From Pseudomonadales bacterium (GTDB lineage Bacteria > Pseudomonadota > Gammaproteobacteria > Pseudomonadales > UBA5518): 64,000 nt of DNA. The stretch is taken from positions 248,001 to 312,000 of the forward strand of contig JACKOP010000001.1 of assembly GCA_024234165.1 (NCBI GenBank), in the 5' to 3' direction. Within the stretch, counting starts at the first letter, position 1. Every line of letters starts with the position of its first letter. Made by a program: the position numbers and the translations under genes. Positions 8,066 through 17,337 of the stretch are shown here, piece by piece. The notes under the pieces were generated by a model that was not told the DNA's origin, did not search any database, and saw only the letters and a program-made list of their open reading frames with translations.

Positions 8066-10234
8066 TCAGAAACGGTAGCTTGCATCCAGGCCGTAGCTGC
8101 GTGGATCACCGAACAGACCGACTGGTACCGGACCAAAGCCCCAGTGGGTGGCCAGGTACTCCTTGTCCGCAAGATTCTTGCCCCAGATCGCAAGCTCGAG
8201 GCCCTCGATCCCGGCTGTGTCCAGCAAAGCGACGCGTGCATTCACCAGTCCGTACGAGTCGACGATCAGGTTCGGCTGCGAGGTCACGCCAAAGAACTTG
8301 TCCTGCCACAAGTAATTCACGTTGACCTGTACCGTACCGATCGGAGTCTCGGGTGAGGTGTAATCCGCGTTGATCGAATAGCTGGTCTTCGGTGCGTGAG
8401 GAAACCTGAACATCGAGGTGATGTCGTTTCCGCCCAGGTCGACCACTTCCTTGAACTCCGGATCGATATGGCCATAACTGGCGCTGACGACCAGTCCGGT
8501 GACCACGAGCACGCTCAGGTCCGCCTCGACCCCCTTGATCTTCGCCTTGCCCGCGTTGATGACGTCGAAGATCCGGGTATTGTTCGGGTTGAACACGTTG
8601 GTCTGGATATCGTCGTAGTCGCTGTAGAACACGGTTGCGTTGAAGCGCACACGCCGATCGAGAAACTCCGATCTGAGACCCGCTTCGTACGAGATCAGGC
8701 TTTCAGGGCCAAATCCTGCCGCAAAGGCAGCAGAGGTACTCGCGGTCGGGTTGAAGCCGCCGGTCTTGTACCCTTCTGCGATCCGGGCGAACACGTTGAC
8801 GCTGTCGGTGATATCGAATTGCACCGATCCGGACAGGCTGGTGTCACTGAAGCTGCGCGAGCCATTTCCTTGCAGGACAAGGGCCGGTGGTTGGTTACCG
8901 ATCACGGAAAAGCCCAGCACGCTGGCGTCGCGCTTGTCCCACGATCTGCGCGCACCGAGCGTGATATGCAGCCTGTCGTCGAGGATGGCCGGTGTCCAGG
9001 TGCCTTCCCCGAACACCGCGTAGGCCTTGTTCTTCCAGTCGAAATTTCGCGGTCCCTGGAAGCCAGTGATGAAGGTATTGTTGCCGCCATCACCGGATTC
9101 GTCGAAGTAGTAGATACCCCCGACGTATTTGAGCCGATCCTCCAGCGTGTTGCCGATGAACTGCAGCTCTTCGCTGAACTGCTTCTGGTCGGTCCAGGCT
9201 TCGTTATACAGTGGCAAGAGGAAAGGAATCACCGGTCCCGGGTTGTATGCCTGATTGGTCTTGTCGATGAGGTCGCGGTAGCCGGTGATCGAGCGGATCG
9301 TCAGGTTGTCCGAGACTTCGTAGCTCATCGTCAGGTTGTGTCCGCGAATACGCGAGTCGGCTGGCCGCAGCGCCTTCCACCCGGCATTGCCATGGCTGGG
9401 GCGTTTCGCCGACCCCGGGTAATATGGCACCTGTGCCACGTACAGCGAGGTATCACCCAGCCACGTTGCATCGAAGGTGTAGCGAAGCTGGAACTCCGCC
9501 AGGGGCTCCCACAGCAGTGCGCCCCTGAGCCCCTTGCGGTCAACATCGCCGAAGCGCTTGCTGCCCGGGCCGTGGTTGTCGATGAAACCGTCCTTCAGGA
9601 CACGCGCATAGGTAAGATTGAGCGCAGCCGTTTCGCCAAGCGGAACATTGATCGACGAACGCGACCTGAACTCGTCGAAGCGTCCGAACGTGAAGCTCTG
9701 CTGTCCACCGAACTCACCCAGAATCGGTGCCTTGGTGATGAAGTTGATCGCACCGGCGGTGGCATTGCGGCCGTACAGGGTGCCTTGTGGGCCACGCAGC
9801 ACCTCGATGCGCTCCAGCTCAGCCAAGTCGCTGCCCAGTCCCTGTCCGCGACCGACGTATACGCCATCCACGTAGACGGCAACGGGATTGTCACGTGTCT
9901 GTACCGCCGACGCTTCACCGATGCCCCGAATCATCGCACGTACCGTGGTTCCGGTATTCGGGTGGGGGGAAATCTGCAGGTTGGGAATCACCGCCATCAT
10001 GTCCGGAAGGGAGGCGATCTTCCTTCGTTCGAGCATTCCGCTATCCAGGGCAGCGATCGAGATCGGCGTATCCTGGAGACTTTCCTCGCGCTTCTGAGCG
10101 GTAACCACGATTTCCTCGAGCCCGGCCGTTGCCGTCTCCTGCGCACCGACCGGCAGCGAGAACACCGGCATCACGCAGATCGCAGTAAGCAACCGTCCAA
10201 CGGACACCGAAAGCAGAGTGCGACGAGCAAACAT
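8066..10234 (-). CDS. TonB-dependent outer membrane receptor
   Basis: A 722-residue receptor. It has a signal peptide ending at about VGA, a TonB-box-like segment EEIVVTAQKREES, and a plug domain with the hallmark LRGPQGTLYGRNATAGAINF. A 22-strand barrel follows, ending in an aromatic terminus (SYRF). The long extracellular loops and the EEIVVTAQ start resemble receptors used for uptake of organic carbon substrates rather than classic siderophore receptors; no Fur box was recognised. The start at 10234 follows AGGGGAA at a normal distance. It is the first gene of an operon with the heme propeller, cytochrome c and PQQ dehydrogenase, so it probably imports the substrate of that system. Confidence 0.92.
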   Translation of the reverse strand: MFARRTLLSVSVGRLLTAICVMPVFSLPVGAQETATAGLEEIVVTAQKREESLQDTPISIAALDSGMLERRKIASLPDMMAVIPNLQISPHPNTGTTVRAMIRGIGEASAVQTRDNPVAVYVDGVYVGRGQGLGSDLAELERIEVLRGPQGTLYGRNATAGAINFITKAPILGEFGGQQSFTFGRFDEFRSRSSINVPLGETAALNLTYARVLKDGFIDNHGPGSKRFGDVDRKGLRGALLWEPLAEFQLRYTFDATWLGDTSLYVAQVPYYPGSAKRPSHGNAGWKALRPADSRIRGHNLTMSYEVSDNLTIRSITGYRDLIDKTNQAYNPGPVIPFLLPLYNEAWTDQKQFSEELQFIGNTLEDRLKYVGGIYYFDESGDGGNNTFITGFQGPRNFDWKNKAYAVFGEGTWTPAILDDRLHITLGARRSWDKRDASVLGFSVIGNQPPALVLQGNGSRSFSDTSLSGSVQFDITDSVNVFARIAEGYKTGGFNPTASTSAAFAAGFGPESLISYEAGLRSEFLDRRVRFNATVFYSDYDDIQTNVFNPNNTRIFDVINAGKAKIKGVEADLSVLVVTGLVVSASYGHIDPEFKEVVDLGGNDITSMFRFPHAPKTSYSINADYTSPETPIGTVQVNVNYLWQDKFFGVTSQPNLIVDSYGLVNARVALLDTAGIEGLELAIWGKNLADKEYLATHWGFGPVPVGLFGDPRSYGLDASYRF

Positions 10235-10305
10235 GGACAGGTTCCCCTTTGACGTTCTGGACTGTTGTCGTGAGAACCGAACGTAGCACGCCAAGCGTCC
10301 CGGGT

Positions 10306-10327
10306 GCATCATGCGAATGCATGATGC
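10306..10327. promoter_or_regulatory. Perfect 9-4-9 inverted repeat in divergent promoter region
   Basis: The arms are GCATCATGC (10306-10314) and GCATGATGC (10319-10327), separated by GAAT. The repeat lies between the divergently transcribed TonB-receptor operon (start 10234) and the sulfatase (start about 10513). A dimeric regulator that controls both units could bind here. No such regulator is encoded next to it. The dyad is seen directly; the function is inferred. Confidence 0.55.
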
Positions 10328-10512
10328 GACGCAGGTTGCCGATAGCCCAGAGAACGGGACAACAGAAAACGGTCGAGGGAACTCGAGTCCGACCGTTGCC
10401 ACTCCCCCCTATTGCCCTGCCCGCCGCTGTCCGCTATCGTCCGGGCTTCACCAAGTGCTCAAATCATGACGCGGCCGAGAGTTCGTCCCTCGCCCCGCCG
10501 GAACAAAAGTCG

Positions 10513-12834
10513 ATGCCGATGGACAGTTACTTTATCGCCACGACGTACCGCGGACTCGCACGCAGGTGCATGGCCGTATGTTTCGGCATCACCAGCGTTC
10601 TCGCCGCCCTGTCCGCAGCCGCCGACACGCCACCGTCCATCCCCCATATCCAGGCCCTCGCAGGGGCCCCGAACATAGTGCTGGTACTGCTCGACGATGT
10701 CGGTTTCGGCGCTACGTCTACCTTTGGCGGTCCGGTGGCCGCTCCGGCGCTCGATGCGCTGGCTCGCGAGGGCTTGCGCTACAACCGTTTCCACACCACC
10801 GCCATCTGCTCCCCGACGCGCGCATCGCTGCTCACCGGTCGCAACCCCCATGCCGCCAACGTGGGCGCGGTTCTGAACTCTTCCAATGCCTACCCGGGCT
10901 ATCAGGGCGTGCTGCGCAAGGAAACCACCACCATCGCGGAACTGCTGCGCCGCAATGGCTACAGTACCGCGGCCATCGGCAAGTGGCACCTGACCCCCGT
11001 CTGGGAAACCTCGCCCTCGGGCCCGTTCGACCGCTGGCCGACCGGGCTCGGCTTCGAGAAGTTCTACGGGTTCCTGGGAGGTGAGACCGACCAGTTCGAA
11101 CCCACGCTCTACGAGGGCACCACGCCGGTTCGTCGCCCCCCGGGTGAGGGCTATCACCTGAGCGAGGACATGGCCGATCAGGCGATCGCGTGGCTGCACG
11201 CCCAGCACTCCATCACTCCCGACAAGCCGTTCCTGCTGTATTTCGCGCCTGGCGGCACGCACGCTCCGTTGCAGGTGCCCAAGGACTGGATCGAGCGGTA
11301 CCGGGGCCAATTCTCCGGAGGCTGGGATGCACTGCGACAGCAGATCTTCCGCCGCCAGCAGCAACTCGGCGTGATCCCCGCGAATGCCGAGCTTACGGCT
11401 CGCCCCGCGGAACTGCCCGCCTGGGACAGCCTGAACCGGGACCAGCAGATCGTGGCCGAACGTCTGATGGAAGCTTACGCCGGCTTCCTCGCGCACACCG
11501 ACGCGCAGGTCGGCCGCCTGGTGCAGGCGTTGAAGGACTCCGGCCAGTTCGACAACACGCTGTTCGTCTACATCGCCGGCGACAACGGCAGCAGCGCCGA
11601 AGGCGGGCTCGAGGGCAGCATCAACTACAGCGGCGCACTGCAGGGACTGCGCGAACCGCTGGCCACGCAGCTCGCACGCCTGGAGGACATCGGCGGACCC
11701 GACACTTTCCCGCAATACAACGCGGGCTGGGCCTGGGCGCTGACCACGCCTTTCCAGTGGGTGAAGCAGGTGGCTTCACATCTGGGCGGCACCCGCAACC
11801 CAATGGTCGTGAGCTGGCCGGCGCGGATCGCTGACCGCGGAGGCCTGCGCAGCCAGTTTGCGCATGTGAACGACATCACGCCGACGATTCTCGACGCGGT
11901 CGGGCTCGCAATGCCGGAGCAAGTGGACGGCGTGGCGCAACGGCCGCTGGACGGTGCCAGCCTGTTGCCGAGCATCCTGCGCGCCGACGCCCCGGAGCAC
12001 AAGTCCACCCAGCTGTTCGAGGTGCACGGCCACCGGGCGATCTACCACGACGGCTGGCTGGCGTCGGCGCGTCACGACCGCCTGCCCTGGACCGTCGGCC
12101 TGCGCATGGGGCCGACGCCGTTCGAGGATGATGTGTGGGAGCTGTATCACCTCGACGAGGATTTCAGTCAGGCCCGCAACCTGGCCGCGCAGATGCCGGA
12201 CAAGTTGCGCGCGATGCAGGCACTGTTCGACCAGGAGGCGCAACGCCTTGGCATCTTGCCGTTGCGCAGCTCGCTCGACACGCGTACTCCGATGCCGAAC
12301 CTGAGCGAGGGACGAACCGAATTCACGTACTACGCCGGCACGGTCGGGATCCCGGAGAGCCAGGCACCGCAGTTTGTCAGTCGCTCGTGGGAGCTGCGTG
12401 CCACCCTCGACATTCCGGAGGGCGCGGGTATCGTCCGCGGAGTGATCGCTACCGTCGGTGGAACGGTCGGCGGCTGGTCATTGCACCTCGACGGCGGCGG
12501 CAAACCGGTGTTCGAGTACCGCGCCTTCGAACTGGGCAGACTGCGCCTCGCTGGTCCACAGGCGCTCGCACCGGGACGGCACACGCTGCGGCTGGAGTTC
12601 GCCTACGACGGCGGTGGCTACGCGAAGGGTGGGACGTTCACCCTGAGCGATGGCGAGCGCGTACTCGGCCAGGAACGCATCGCAGTCACCCCACCCTCGC
12701 ACTTCTCGATCGACGAGACCTTCGACATCGGCACCGACACCGGTTCGCCTGCCGGACGCTATCCTGCGGGAGTTCCGGTCGGCAATCCATTGACGGGGGC
12801 AGCGATCGCGCGCGTGGATATCGAACTGCGCTGA
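10513..12834 (+). CDS. Arylsulfatase-family sulfatase, secreted
   Basis: About 773 residues. It carries the sulfatase active-site motif C-S-P-T-R-A (C99 in this numbering), where the Cys is converted to formylglycine, and the metal-binding LLDDVGFG near the start. IGKWHL and AGDNGSS also match sulfatases. A C-terminal region of about 150 residues forms a beta-rich extension (GTVGGWSLHLDGGGK). It would hydrolyse a sulfate ester in the periplasm. The start is uncertain: ATG at 10513, 10519 or 10570 all precede a hydrophobic signal segment (CFGITSVLAALSAAA), with only weak ribosome-binding sites. It diverges from the TonB/PQQ operon, which suggests that desulfation and oxidation act on the same compound. 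Confidence 0.9.
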   Translation: MPMDSYFIATTYRGLARRCMAVCFGITSVLAALSAAADTPPSIPHIQALAGAPNIVLVLLDDVGFGATSTFGGPVAAPALDALAREGLRYNRFHTTAICSPTRASLLTGRNPHAANVGAVLNSSNAYPGYQGVLRKETTTIAELLRRNGYSTAAIGKWHLTPVWETSPSGPFDRWPTGLGFEKFYGFLGGETDQFEPTLYEGTTPVRRPPGEGYHLSEDMADQAIAWLHAQHSITPDKPFLLYFAPGGTHAPLQVPKDWIERYRGQFSGGWDALRQQIFRRQQQLGVIPANAELTARPAELPAWDSLNRDQQIVAERLMEAYAGFLAHTDAQVGRLVQALKDSGQFDNTLFVYIAGDNGSSAEGGLEGSINYSGALQGLREPLATQLARLEDIGGPDTFPQYNAGWAWALTTPFQWVKQVASHLGGTRNPMVVSWPARIADRGGLRSQFAHVNDITPTILDAVGLAMPEQVDGVAQRPLDGASLLPSILRADAPEHKSTQLFEVHGHRAIYHDGWLASARHDRLPWTVGLRMGPTPFEDDVWELYHLDEDFSQARNLAAQMPDKLRAMQALFDQEAQRLGILPLRSSLDTRTPMPNLSEGRTEFTYYAGTVGIPESQAPQFVSRSWELRATLDIPEGAGIVRGVIATVGGTVGGWSLHLDGGGKPVFEYRAFELGRLRLAGPQALAPGRHTLRLEFAYDGGGYAKGGTFTLSDGERVLGQERIAVTPPSHFSIDETFDIGTDTGSPAGRYPAGVPVGNPLTGAAIARVDIELR

Positions 12835-12928
12835 GGCCCTGGGCACGTCGATCGCGGCCATGCGGGCCTCGACGCCGCCCCGTCGACCGGCAGCAGCGCC
12901 TGCTCGTAGGGTTGGAGTGTGCAGATTG

Positions 12929-14155
12929 TTAAGCAACATCAAATACGATTGGCATCTCCTTGATTCCATGGATGAAGTTTGACCTCAGCCATTTGATGTC
13001 ACCGTTCAGTTGCGGATTGCGAATGTGCTTCACGATCTCCTCGAACACGATATTCAGTTCGAGGCGTGCGAGGTGGCTCCCCAGGCAGAAATGCTCGCCG
13101 ATACCGAAGGCACGGTGCTCATTACGAACGTCTTCGCGTCGCGGGCGCGTGATGTCGAAATTGTCCGGCTCCTCGAACAATGCTTCATCGCGGCTCGCTG
13201 CCTGGTAGAACATCTGGATCTTGTCACCGGGTTCGAGTGGCTGGCCGCCCACCTCGACCGGCTCGGTCACGGTACGCCGGAAGCTGATCACGGCCGGGTT
13301 GAAGCGCAGTATTTCCTCGACTGCGTCCGGGATCAGCGAAGGATCGTCGACCAGCATCTGGTATTGCTCCGGATGCTCCATCAACAGGCGCATGCCATGG
13401 CTAGTCATGGTGCGGGTCGTTTCGTTGCCTGCGACGATCAGCAGCATCATGAAATTGCGGAATTCGTCTTCGCTCAGATGTTCGCCGGCCACCGTTCCTC
13501 GCAGCAGTGCCCCGACGATATCGTCGCGCGGATCCGCACGGTGCTGCTCCATGACCTTGTCCGAGTACATGTACAGCTCGGCAGCTGCCATCTGCGCTGC
13601 CTCGGGCGTGGTCGACAGATCAGGGTCGTCGGCTCCGAGCATGATGTTGGTCCACTCGAAGAACTTGCTGCGATCCTCGATCGGCACCCCGAGAATCTCG
13701 CAGATCGCGATCAGCGGCAGCACGCACGCGATCTCGGTGACGAACTCGCATTCGCCGCGCGCCAGCACCGCTCCAACCGCATCACGCACGATCTGGCGAA
13801 AACGGGGTTCGTACGATTCGACCTTTGCCGGTGTGAAGGCGTTGCGGATGATGCGCCGGTACTTGATGTGCTCCGGCGGATCCATGTTGATGATCATCGT
13901 ACGCAGCATTTCCACCTGATCGGGTGGCACGTCGTTCAGGAAGCAGGTCTTGGCCGCAGACGAGAACTGCAGCGGGTGTTTCGATATGTAGTCGACGTCT
14001 TCCTGTCTGAAGAAAGCCCAGAAACCTTCGCCTCCCGTCATCGGTTGATCGATGCGCACCGACCGCGCTGCACGCAGATCCCGATAGAGATCGGCTGGAA
14101 CGCCGCCGCAGTGGAGATCAGGACTGCTGAGATCGGCATACGGACACGAAGCCAT
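12929..14155 (-). CDS. Cytochrome P450
   Basis: A 408-residue soluble bacterial P450. The heme-thiolate loop is FGIGEHFCLG (C357), the I-helix oxygen-activation motif is AGNETT, and the K-helix motif is EEILR. HxxRR-type contacts appear as PPEHIKYRRIIRNAF. AGGAG precedes ATG 14155 by 7 bases. The sequence resembles the class that includes steroid side-chain and terpene hydroxylases (CYP125/CYP124/CYP108-like), but the substrate cannot be assigned. No ferredoxin or ferredoxin reductase gene is adjacent. It is convergent with the sulfatase gene. Confidence 0.92.
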   Translation of the reverse strand: MASCPYADLSSPDLHCGGVPADLYRDLRAARSVRIDQPMTGGEGFWAFFRQEDVDYISKHPLQFSSAAKTCFLNDVPPDQVEMLRTMIINMDPPEHIKYRRIIRNAFTPAKVESYEPRFRQIVRDAVGAVLARGECEFVTEIACVLPLIAICEILGVPIEDRSKFFEWTNIMLGADDPDLSTTPEAAQMAAAELYMYSDKVMEQHRADPRDDIVGALLRGTVAGEHLSEDEFRNFMMLLIVAGNETTRTMTSHGMRLLMEHPEQYQMLVDDPSLIPDAVEEILRFNPAVISFRRTVTEPVEVGGQPLEPGDKIQMFYQAASRDEALFEEPDNFDITRPRREDVRNEHRAFGIGEHFCLGSHLARLELNIVFEEIVKHIRNPQLNGDIKWLRSNFIHGIKEMPIVFDVA

Positions 14156-14343
14156 GCGCTGCTCCTGCTGAACGTGGTCATGATGAATTCGCCTGAAGTC
14201 TCGACCGCACCGGTATGACTGTCAACACTCCGGGACCACGTGGCACATTACGATTCTGTGTGGATTCATTTTCAGGTCGAACGGAGATTACGATGACGCC
14301 GTCGACCCGATCCAGACCAACGGCCAGACCAACGGAGAGTCTC

Positions 14344-14784
14344 ATGCGCTACCTGCACACGATGGTTCGAGTCAGCGACCTGGAGACAGGACTCGCGTTC
14401 TGGCGCGACGCTCTGGGGCTGGTGGAAACCCGTCGCCACGAGAATGCTGCCGGGCGTTTCACGCTCGTCTATCTCGCTGCTCCGCTGGATCAGACCAACG
14501 CCGTCCGTGCGCACTCACCCGAACTGGAATTGACGTGGAACTGGGATCACGAGGTCTACACCGGCGGCAGGAACTTCGGTCACCTGGCCTACGCGGTCGA
14601 CGACATCTACGCAACCTGCGAGCGCCTTCACGCCGCCGGCGTAACGATCAATCGCCCTCCTCGCGACGGACGCATGGCGTTCGTGCGCTCACCGGACGGT
14701 ATCTCGGTGGAGTTCCTGCAGCGCGGTGCACCACTGGTGCCACGCGAACCGTGGCTGTCGATGCCGAACAGCGGAAGCTGGTGA
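14344..14784 (+). CDS. gloA: Lactoylglutathione lyase (glyoxalase I)
   Basis: A 146-residue VOC-fold protein that would isomerise the methylglyoxal-glutathione hemithioacetal to S-lactoylglutathione. All four metal ligands of glyoxalase I appear to be kept: H5, E62, H80 and E123 (contexts YLHTMVRV, ELELTWNWD, NFGHLAYAVDD, SVEFLQ). GGAG lies 7 bases before ATG 14344. An in-frame ATG at 14293, also with GGAG upstream, would add a 17-residue low-complexity leader and cannot be excluded. The partner enzyme gloB is also in this window (25320-26108). Confidence 0.88.
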   Translation: MRYLHTMVRVSDLETGLAFWRDALGLVETRRHENAAGRFTLVYLAAPLDQTNAVRAHSPELELTWNWDHEVYTGGRNFGHLAYAVDDIYATCERLHAAGVTINRPPRDGRMAFVRSPDGISVEFLQRGAPLVPREPWLSMPNSGSW

Positions 14785-14812
14785 GGCTGCTTCGCTGCGA
14801 TAGCGATGCTGC

Positions 14813-16081
14813 CTAGAGCAGCGCGCGCAAAGCCAGGAAGATCACGAGCGACAGGATCGCCCCGGCCGGTAGCGTGACCAGCCAGCTCACCAGAATGCCG
14901 CCGATCACGCGCAGGTTCAGCGCACCGATACCGCGTGCCAGGCCAACGCCGAGCACCGCACCGACCAGTGTGTGCGTGGTCGACACCGGCAGCCCCATCC
15001 CGGAGGCAATCACGACCGTAGAGGCTGCACCGAGCTCCGCCGCAAAACCACGGCTCGGGGTCAGCTCGGTGATCTTCTCGCCGATCGTCGCAATCACACG
15101 GTAGCCGAAAGTCGACAGGCCTGCGACGATCCCGACCGCGCCAAACAGCAGGATCCATGACGGCGAGGACGTGTCGTCGCGGACCACGCCGCCCTCGTTT
15201 ATCACCGACACGATTGCAGCCAACGGTCCCACCGCATTCGCGACGTCGTTAGAGCCGTGCGCAAAAGCCATCGAACACGCGGTGAATATCATCAGTACGC
15301 CGAACACGCGCTCGACGTTTGCGAAGCGGAACCGGCCACGCTTGTCGAGCTCGGCGTCGAACTTGATGCGAGCGAGCAGCACGATACCAAACACCATCAC
15401 GAGCAGACCGATTGCGAACGACAGCAACAGTGACTGCCCCAGTGACAGATCGAGTCCAATGTGGCTCAGGCCCTTCGTCAGGGTGACCATCGAAAGCATC
15501 GCGCCGACGTAGAACATATAAAAAGGAACGAAACGCTTGGCCTGCCGGAACGGGTCGTCACGCCCGAGGATCAGTTTCTGCACGCTGGTGAACAGCAGAT
15601 ACGAAATGACACCGGCGAACACGGGTGACACCACCCAGCTCGACATGATCGACAGTACCTTGCCCCACTTCACGGCATCGACCGACACCCCGACCGACGC
15701 AAAGCCGGCGATCGCACCGACGATCGAATGCGTGGTCGATACCGGCCAACCCTGCGCAGTCGCGACCAGCAGCCAGATCCCTGCAGCCAGGAGCGCCGAA
15801 ATCATGCCGAGCACCAACAGGTCGGGATGTTGTGCAAAGAGGTTGGCATCGACGATATCGCTGCGGATCGTGGCAGTGACCTCACCACCTGCCAGCCAGG
15901 CCCCGCAGAACTCGAACACTGCAGCGATCAGGATCGCCTGACGGATGGTGAGCGCACGGCTGCCGACCGAGGTACCCATCGCATTTGCGACATCGTTCGC
16001 CCCGACTCCCCATGCCATGAAAAAGCCGAACGCACAACCGAGGATGAGCAGCAATTGCGCGTGCTCTACCAGCATCTCCAT
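14813..16081 (-). CDS. pit: Inorganic phosphate transporter, PiT family
   Basis: A membrane protein of about 422 residues with the duplicated PiT signature. The first half has GANDVANAMGTSVGSRALT and the second half has HGSNDVANAVGPLAA, each followed by a GWPVSTTHS or GLPVSTTHT motif. It would carry low-affinity phosphate (metal-phosphate/H+ symport) across the inner membrane. ATG 16081, preceded by GGGGAG at 10 bases, is preferred to a TTG at 16102 that overlaps the upstream gene. It lies directly downstream of a DUF47 gene, the standard pairing for this transporter. Confidence 0.93.
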   Translation of the reverse strand: MEMLVEHAQLLLILGCAFGFFMAWGVGANDVANAMGTSVGSRALTIRQAILIAAVFEFCGAWLAGGEVTATIRSDIVDANLFAQHPDLLVLGMISALLAAGIWLLVATAQGWPVSTTHSIVGAIAGFASVGVSVDAVKWGKVLSIMSSWVVSPVFAGVISYLLFTSVQKLILGRDDPFRQAKRFVPFYMFYVGAMLSMVTLTKGLSHIGLDLSLGQSLLLSFAIGLLVMVFGIVLLARIKFDAELDKRGRFRFANVERVFGVLMIFTACSMAFAHGSNDVANAVGPLAAIVSVINEGGVVRDDTSSPSWILLFGAVGIVAGLSTFGYRVIATIGEKITELTPSRGFAAELGAASTVVIASGMGLPVSTTHTLVGAVLGVGLARGIGALNLRVIGGILVSWLVTLPAGAILSLVIFLALRALL

Positions 16082-16098
16082 GGTCAGTTCGCTCCCCG

Positions 16099-16776
16099 TC
16101 AACCGGCGATGAGTTGTTCCAGGCGACCGCCGACCCGCTGTGCGACGTCGGCGACTTCACCGATCCAGGCGATGATGTCGTAGAGGAAAATCACGTTGAC
16201 CGGTGGCAGCTCCGACTCGAGCGCAAACAGTTCGGCCCGTGCGAATACCTCGAGCCGGTCGGTCTCCTCTTCCAACACCTCGATCTCGCCGACCATCGCA
16301 TGCACGATGGCGGTCTCACGACCGGCAAAACCGGTTTCGAGCAGTTCGTCGAGTTCCTCGATCGCGTTCAATGCCTGCGCAGAAGTGGAAACCGCGGCGA
16401 TCACGAACTCTCGCATGCGAACCGCCATCTGCGGCGGCACCATCATGCGCCGTCCCAGCATCAGTCCGGCGATATCGCGTACGCGGTTTGCGATCTTGTC
16501 CTGCATCCGCAGCAGTTCCAGCACGTCGGAACGATTCACTGGAATCAGCAGCCCGCTGCGCATGCTGCCGCGGATTTCCTTCTTGACCTGGTCAGCCTCT
16601 CGCTCGAGCCGCTGGATACGGGCCTGGATCGTTTGTGCGCGCTCCCAGTCTCCGGCCAGCGTGGCGTCGAAGAACGGTAGCAGTTCGCTGGCGCACTCCT
16701 GGGCCTTTTCCATGTGACGTTGCAGAGCCGACAGCGGGGATCGACTGAACAATCTGCCGAGGGGGTTGGAGATCAT
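16099..16776 (-). CDS. DUF47 (PhoU-like) Pit accessory protein
   Basis: A 225-residue, mostly helical DUF47/TIGR00153 protein related to PhoU (FFDATLAGDWERAQTIQARIQRLEREADQVK; GLLIPVNRSDVLELLRMQDKIANRVRDI). DUF47 proteins are encoded with PiT phosphate transporters and are thought to modulate them. Only 17 bases separate its stop from the pit ATG, so the two are co-transcribed. It diverges from the NfeD gene. Confidence 0.9.
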   Translation of the reverse strand: MISNPLGRLFSRSPLSALQRHMEKAQECASELLPFFDATLAGDWERAQTIQARIQRLEREADQVKKEIRGSMRSGLLIPVNRSDVLELLRMQDKIANRVRDIAGLMLGRRMMVPPQMAVRMREFVIAAVSTSAQALNAIEELDELLETGFAGRETAIVHAMVGEIEVLEEETDRLEVFARAELFALESELPPVNVIFLYDIIAWIGEVADVAQRVGGRLEQLIAG

Positions 16777-16810
16777 GCACGGCTCCGTGCTCGGAAAAGT
16801 GCGCGGAGGT

Positions 16811-16831
16811 TACACTGCGAGCTACACTGCG
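16811..16831. repeat. Short direct repeat in pit/nfeD divergent promoter region
   Basis: TACACTGCG occurs twice (16811-16819 and 16823-16831) with a 12-base period, between the divergent DUF47-pit unit and the NfeD-SPFH unit. It may be a regulator half-site pair or a pair of -10-like TACACT elements. The spacing differs from the usual 11-base Pho-box period, so a PhoB site is not claimed. Confidence 0.3.
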
Positions 16832-16864
16832 GCAACGGCTGATGCTCCCGGGAGGATGGTCAAA

Positions 16865-17305
16865 ATGCTCTATTGGCACTGGCTGGTGCTGGGAATGGCG
16901 CTGTCGGCGATCGAGATATTCCTGCCGACCTTTACCGCGCTGTGGTTTGGTGCAGGGGCGATTCTCGTTGGCGTCCTTCTACTTCTGATCCCCTCGCTGA
17001 GTCTCGCCTGGCAGATCGGAATCTGGTCGGTGGCATCGGCAGTTGCAACCTGGGCCTGGTTCCGTTTCTATCGTCGGGTGACGCTGGATCACACGAAGGC
17101 CGGATTGGGCCGTGAGACACTGCTCGGTGAGACCGCACTCGTGGTTCGTGCCCCGGCGGGCGACAAGCGCGGCATGCTGCGCTTCGCCACGCCCAAGCTT
17201 GGCGCAGAGGAATGGCAGTTCTTCTGCGCCGAGCCGGTCGAGGCAGGAGATCGCGTCGTGGTCGAGGACGTATCGGGCAACACGCTGATCGTGACGCGGC
17301 ACTAG
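16865..17305 (+). CDS. NfeD-like membrane protein
   Basis: A 146-residue protein with three to four N-terminal membrane helices (LVLGMALSAIEIFLP, WFGAGAILVGVLLLLIP, IGIWSVASAVATWAWF). A C-terminal OB-fold domain follows (LLGETALVVRAPAGDKRG, VEAGDRVVVEDVSGNTLIV). This is the short NfeD type (YbbK-partner class) that works with SPFH proteins in membrane microdomains or quality control. GGAGG at about 16851-16855 favours ATG 16865 over ATG 16856, which would have no spacing. The SPFH gene follows after 32 bases. Confidence 0.9.
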   Translation: MLYWHWLVLGMALSAIEIFLPTFTALWFGAGAILVGVLLLLIPSLSLAWQIGIWSVASAVATWAWFRFYRRVTLDHTKAGLGRETLLGETALVVRAPAGDKRGMLRFATPKLGAEEWQFFCAEPVEAGDRVVVEDVSGNTLIVTRH

Positions 17306-17337
17306 AAGAACATTTCCCTCAGCCCAACGGAGGCAAA

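Noticed and set aside
10249..10512. N-terminal extension of the sulfatase frame upstream of 10513
   Set aside because: It would run over the divergent promoter and the 9-4-9 inverted repeat, and would place the signal peptide over 100 residues into the protein.
12833..12870. GAGGCCC/GGGCCTC inverted repeat after the sulfatase as a terminator
   Set aside because: The loop is 24 bases and there is no following T-run; the stem is too weakly supported to list.
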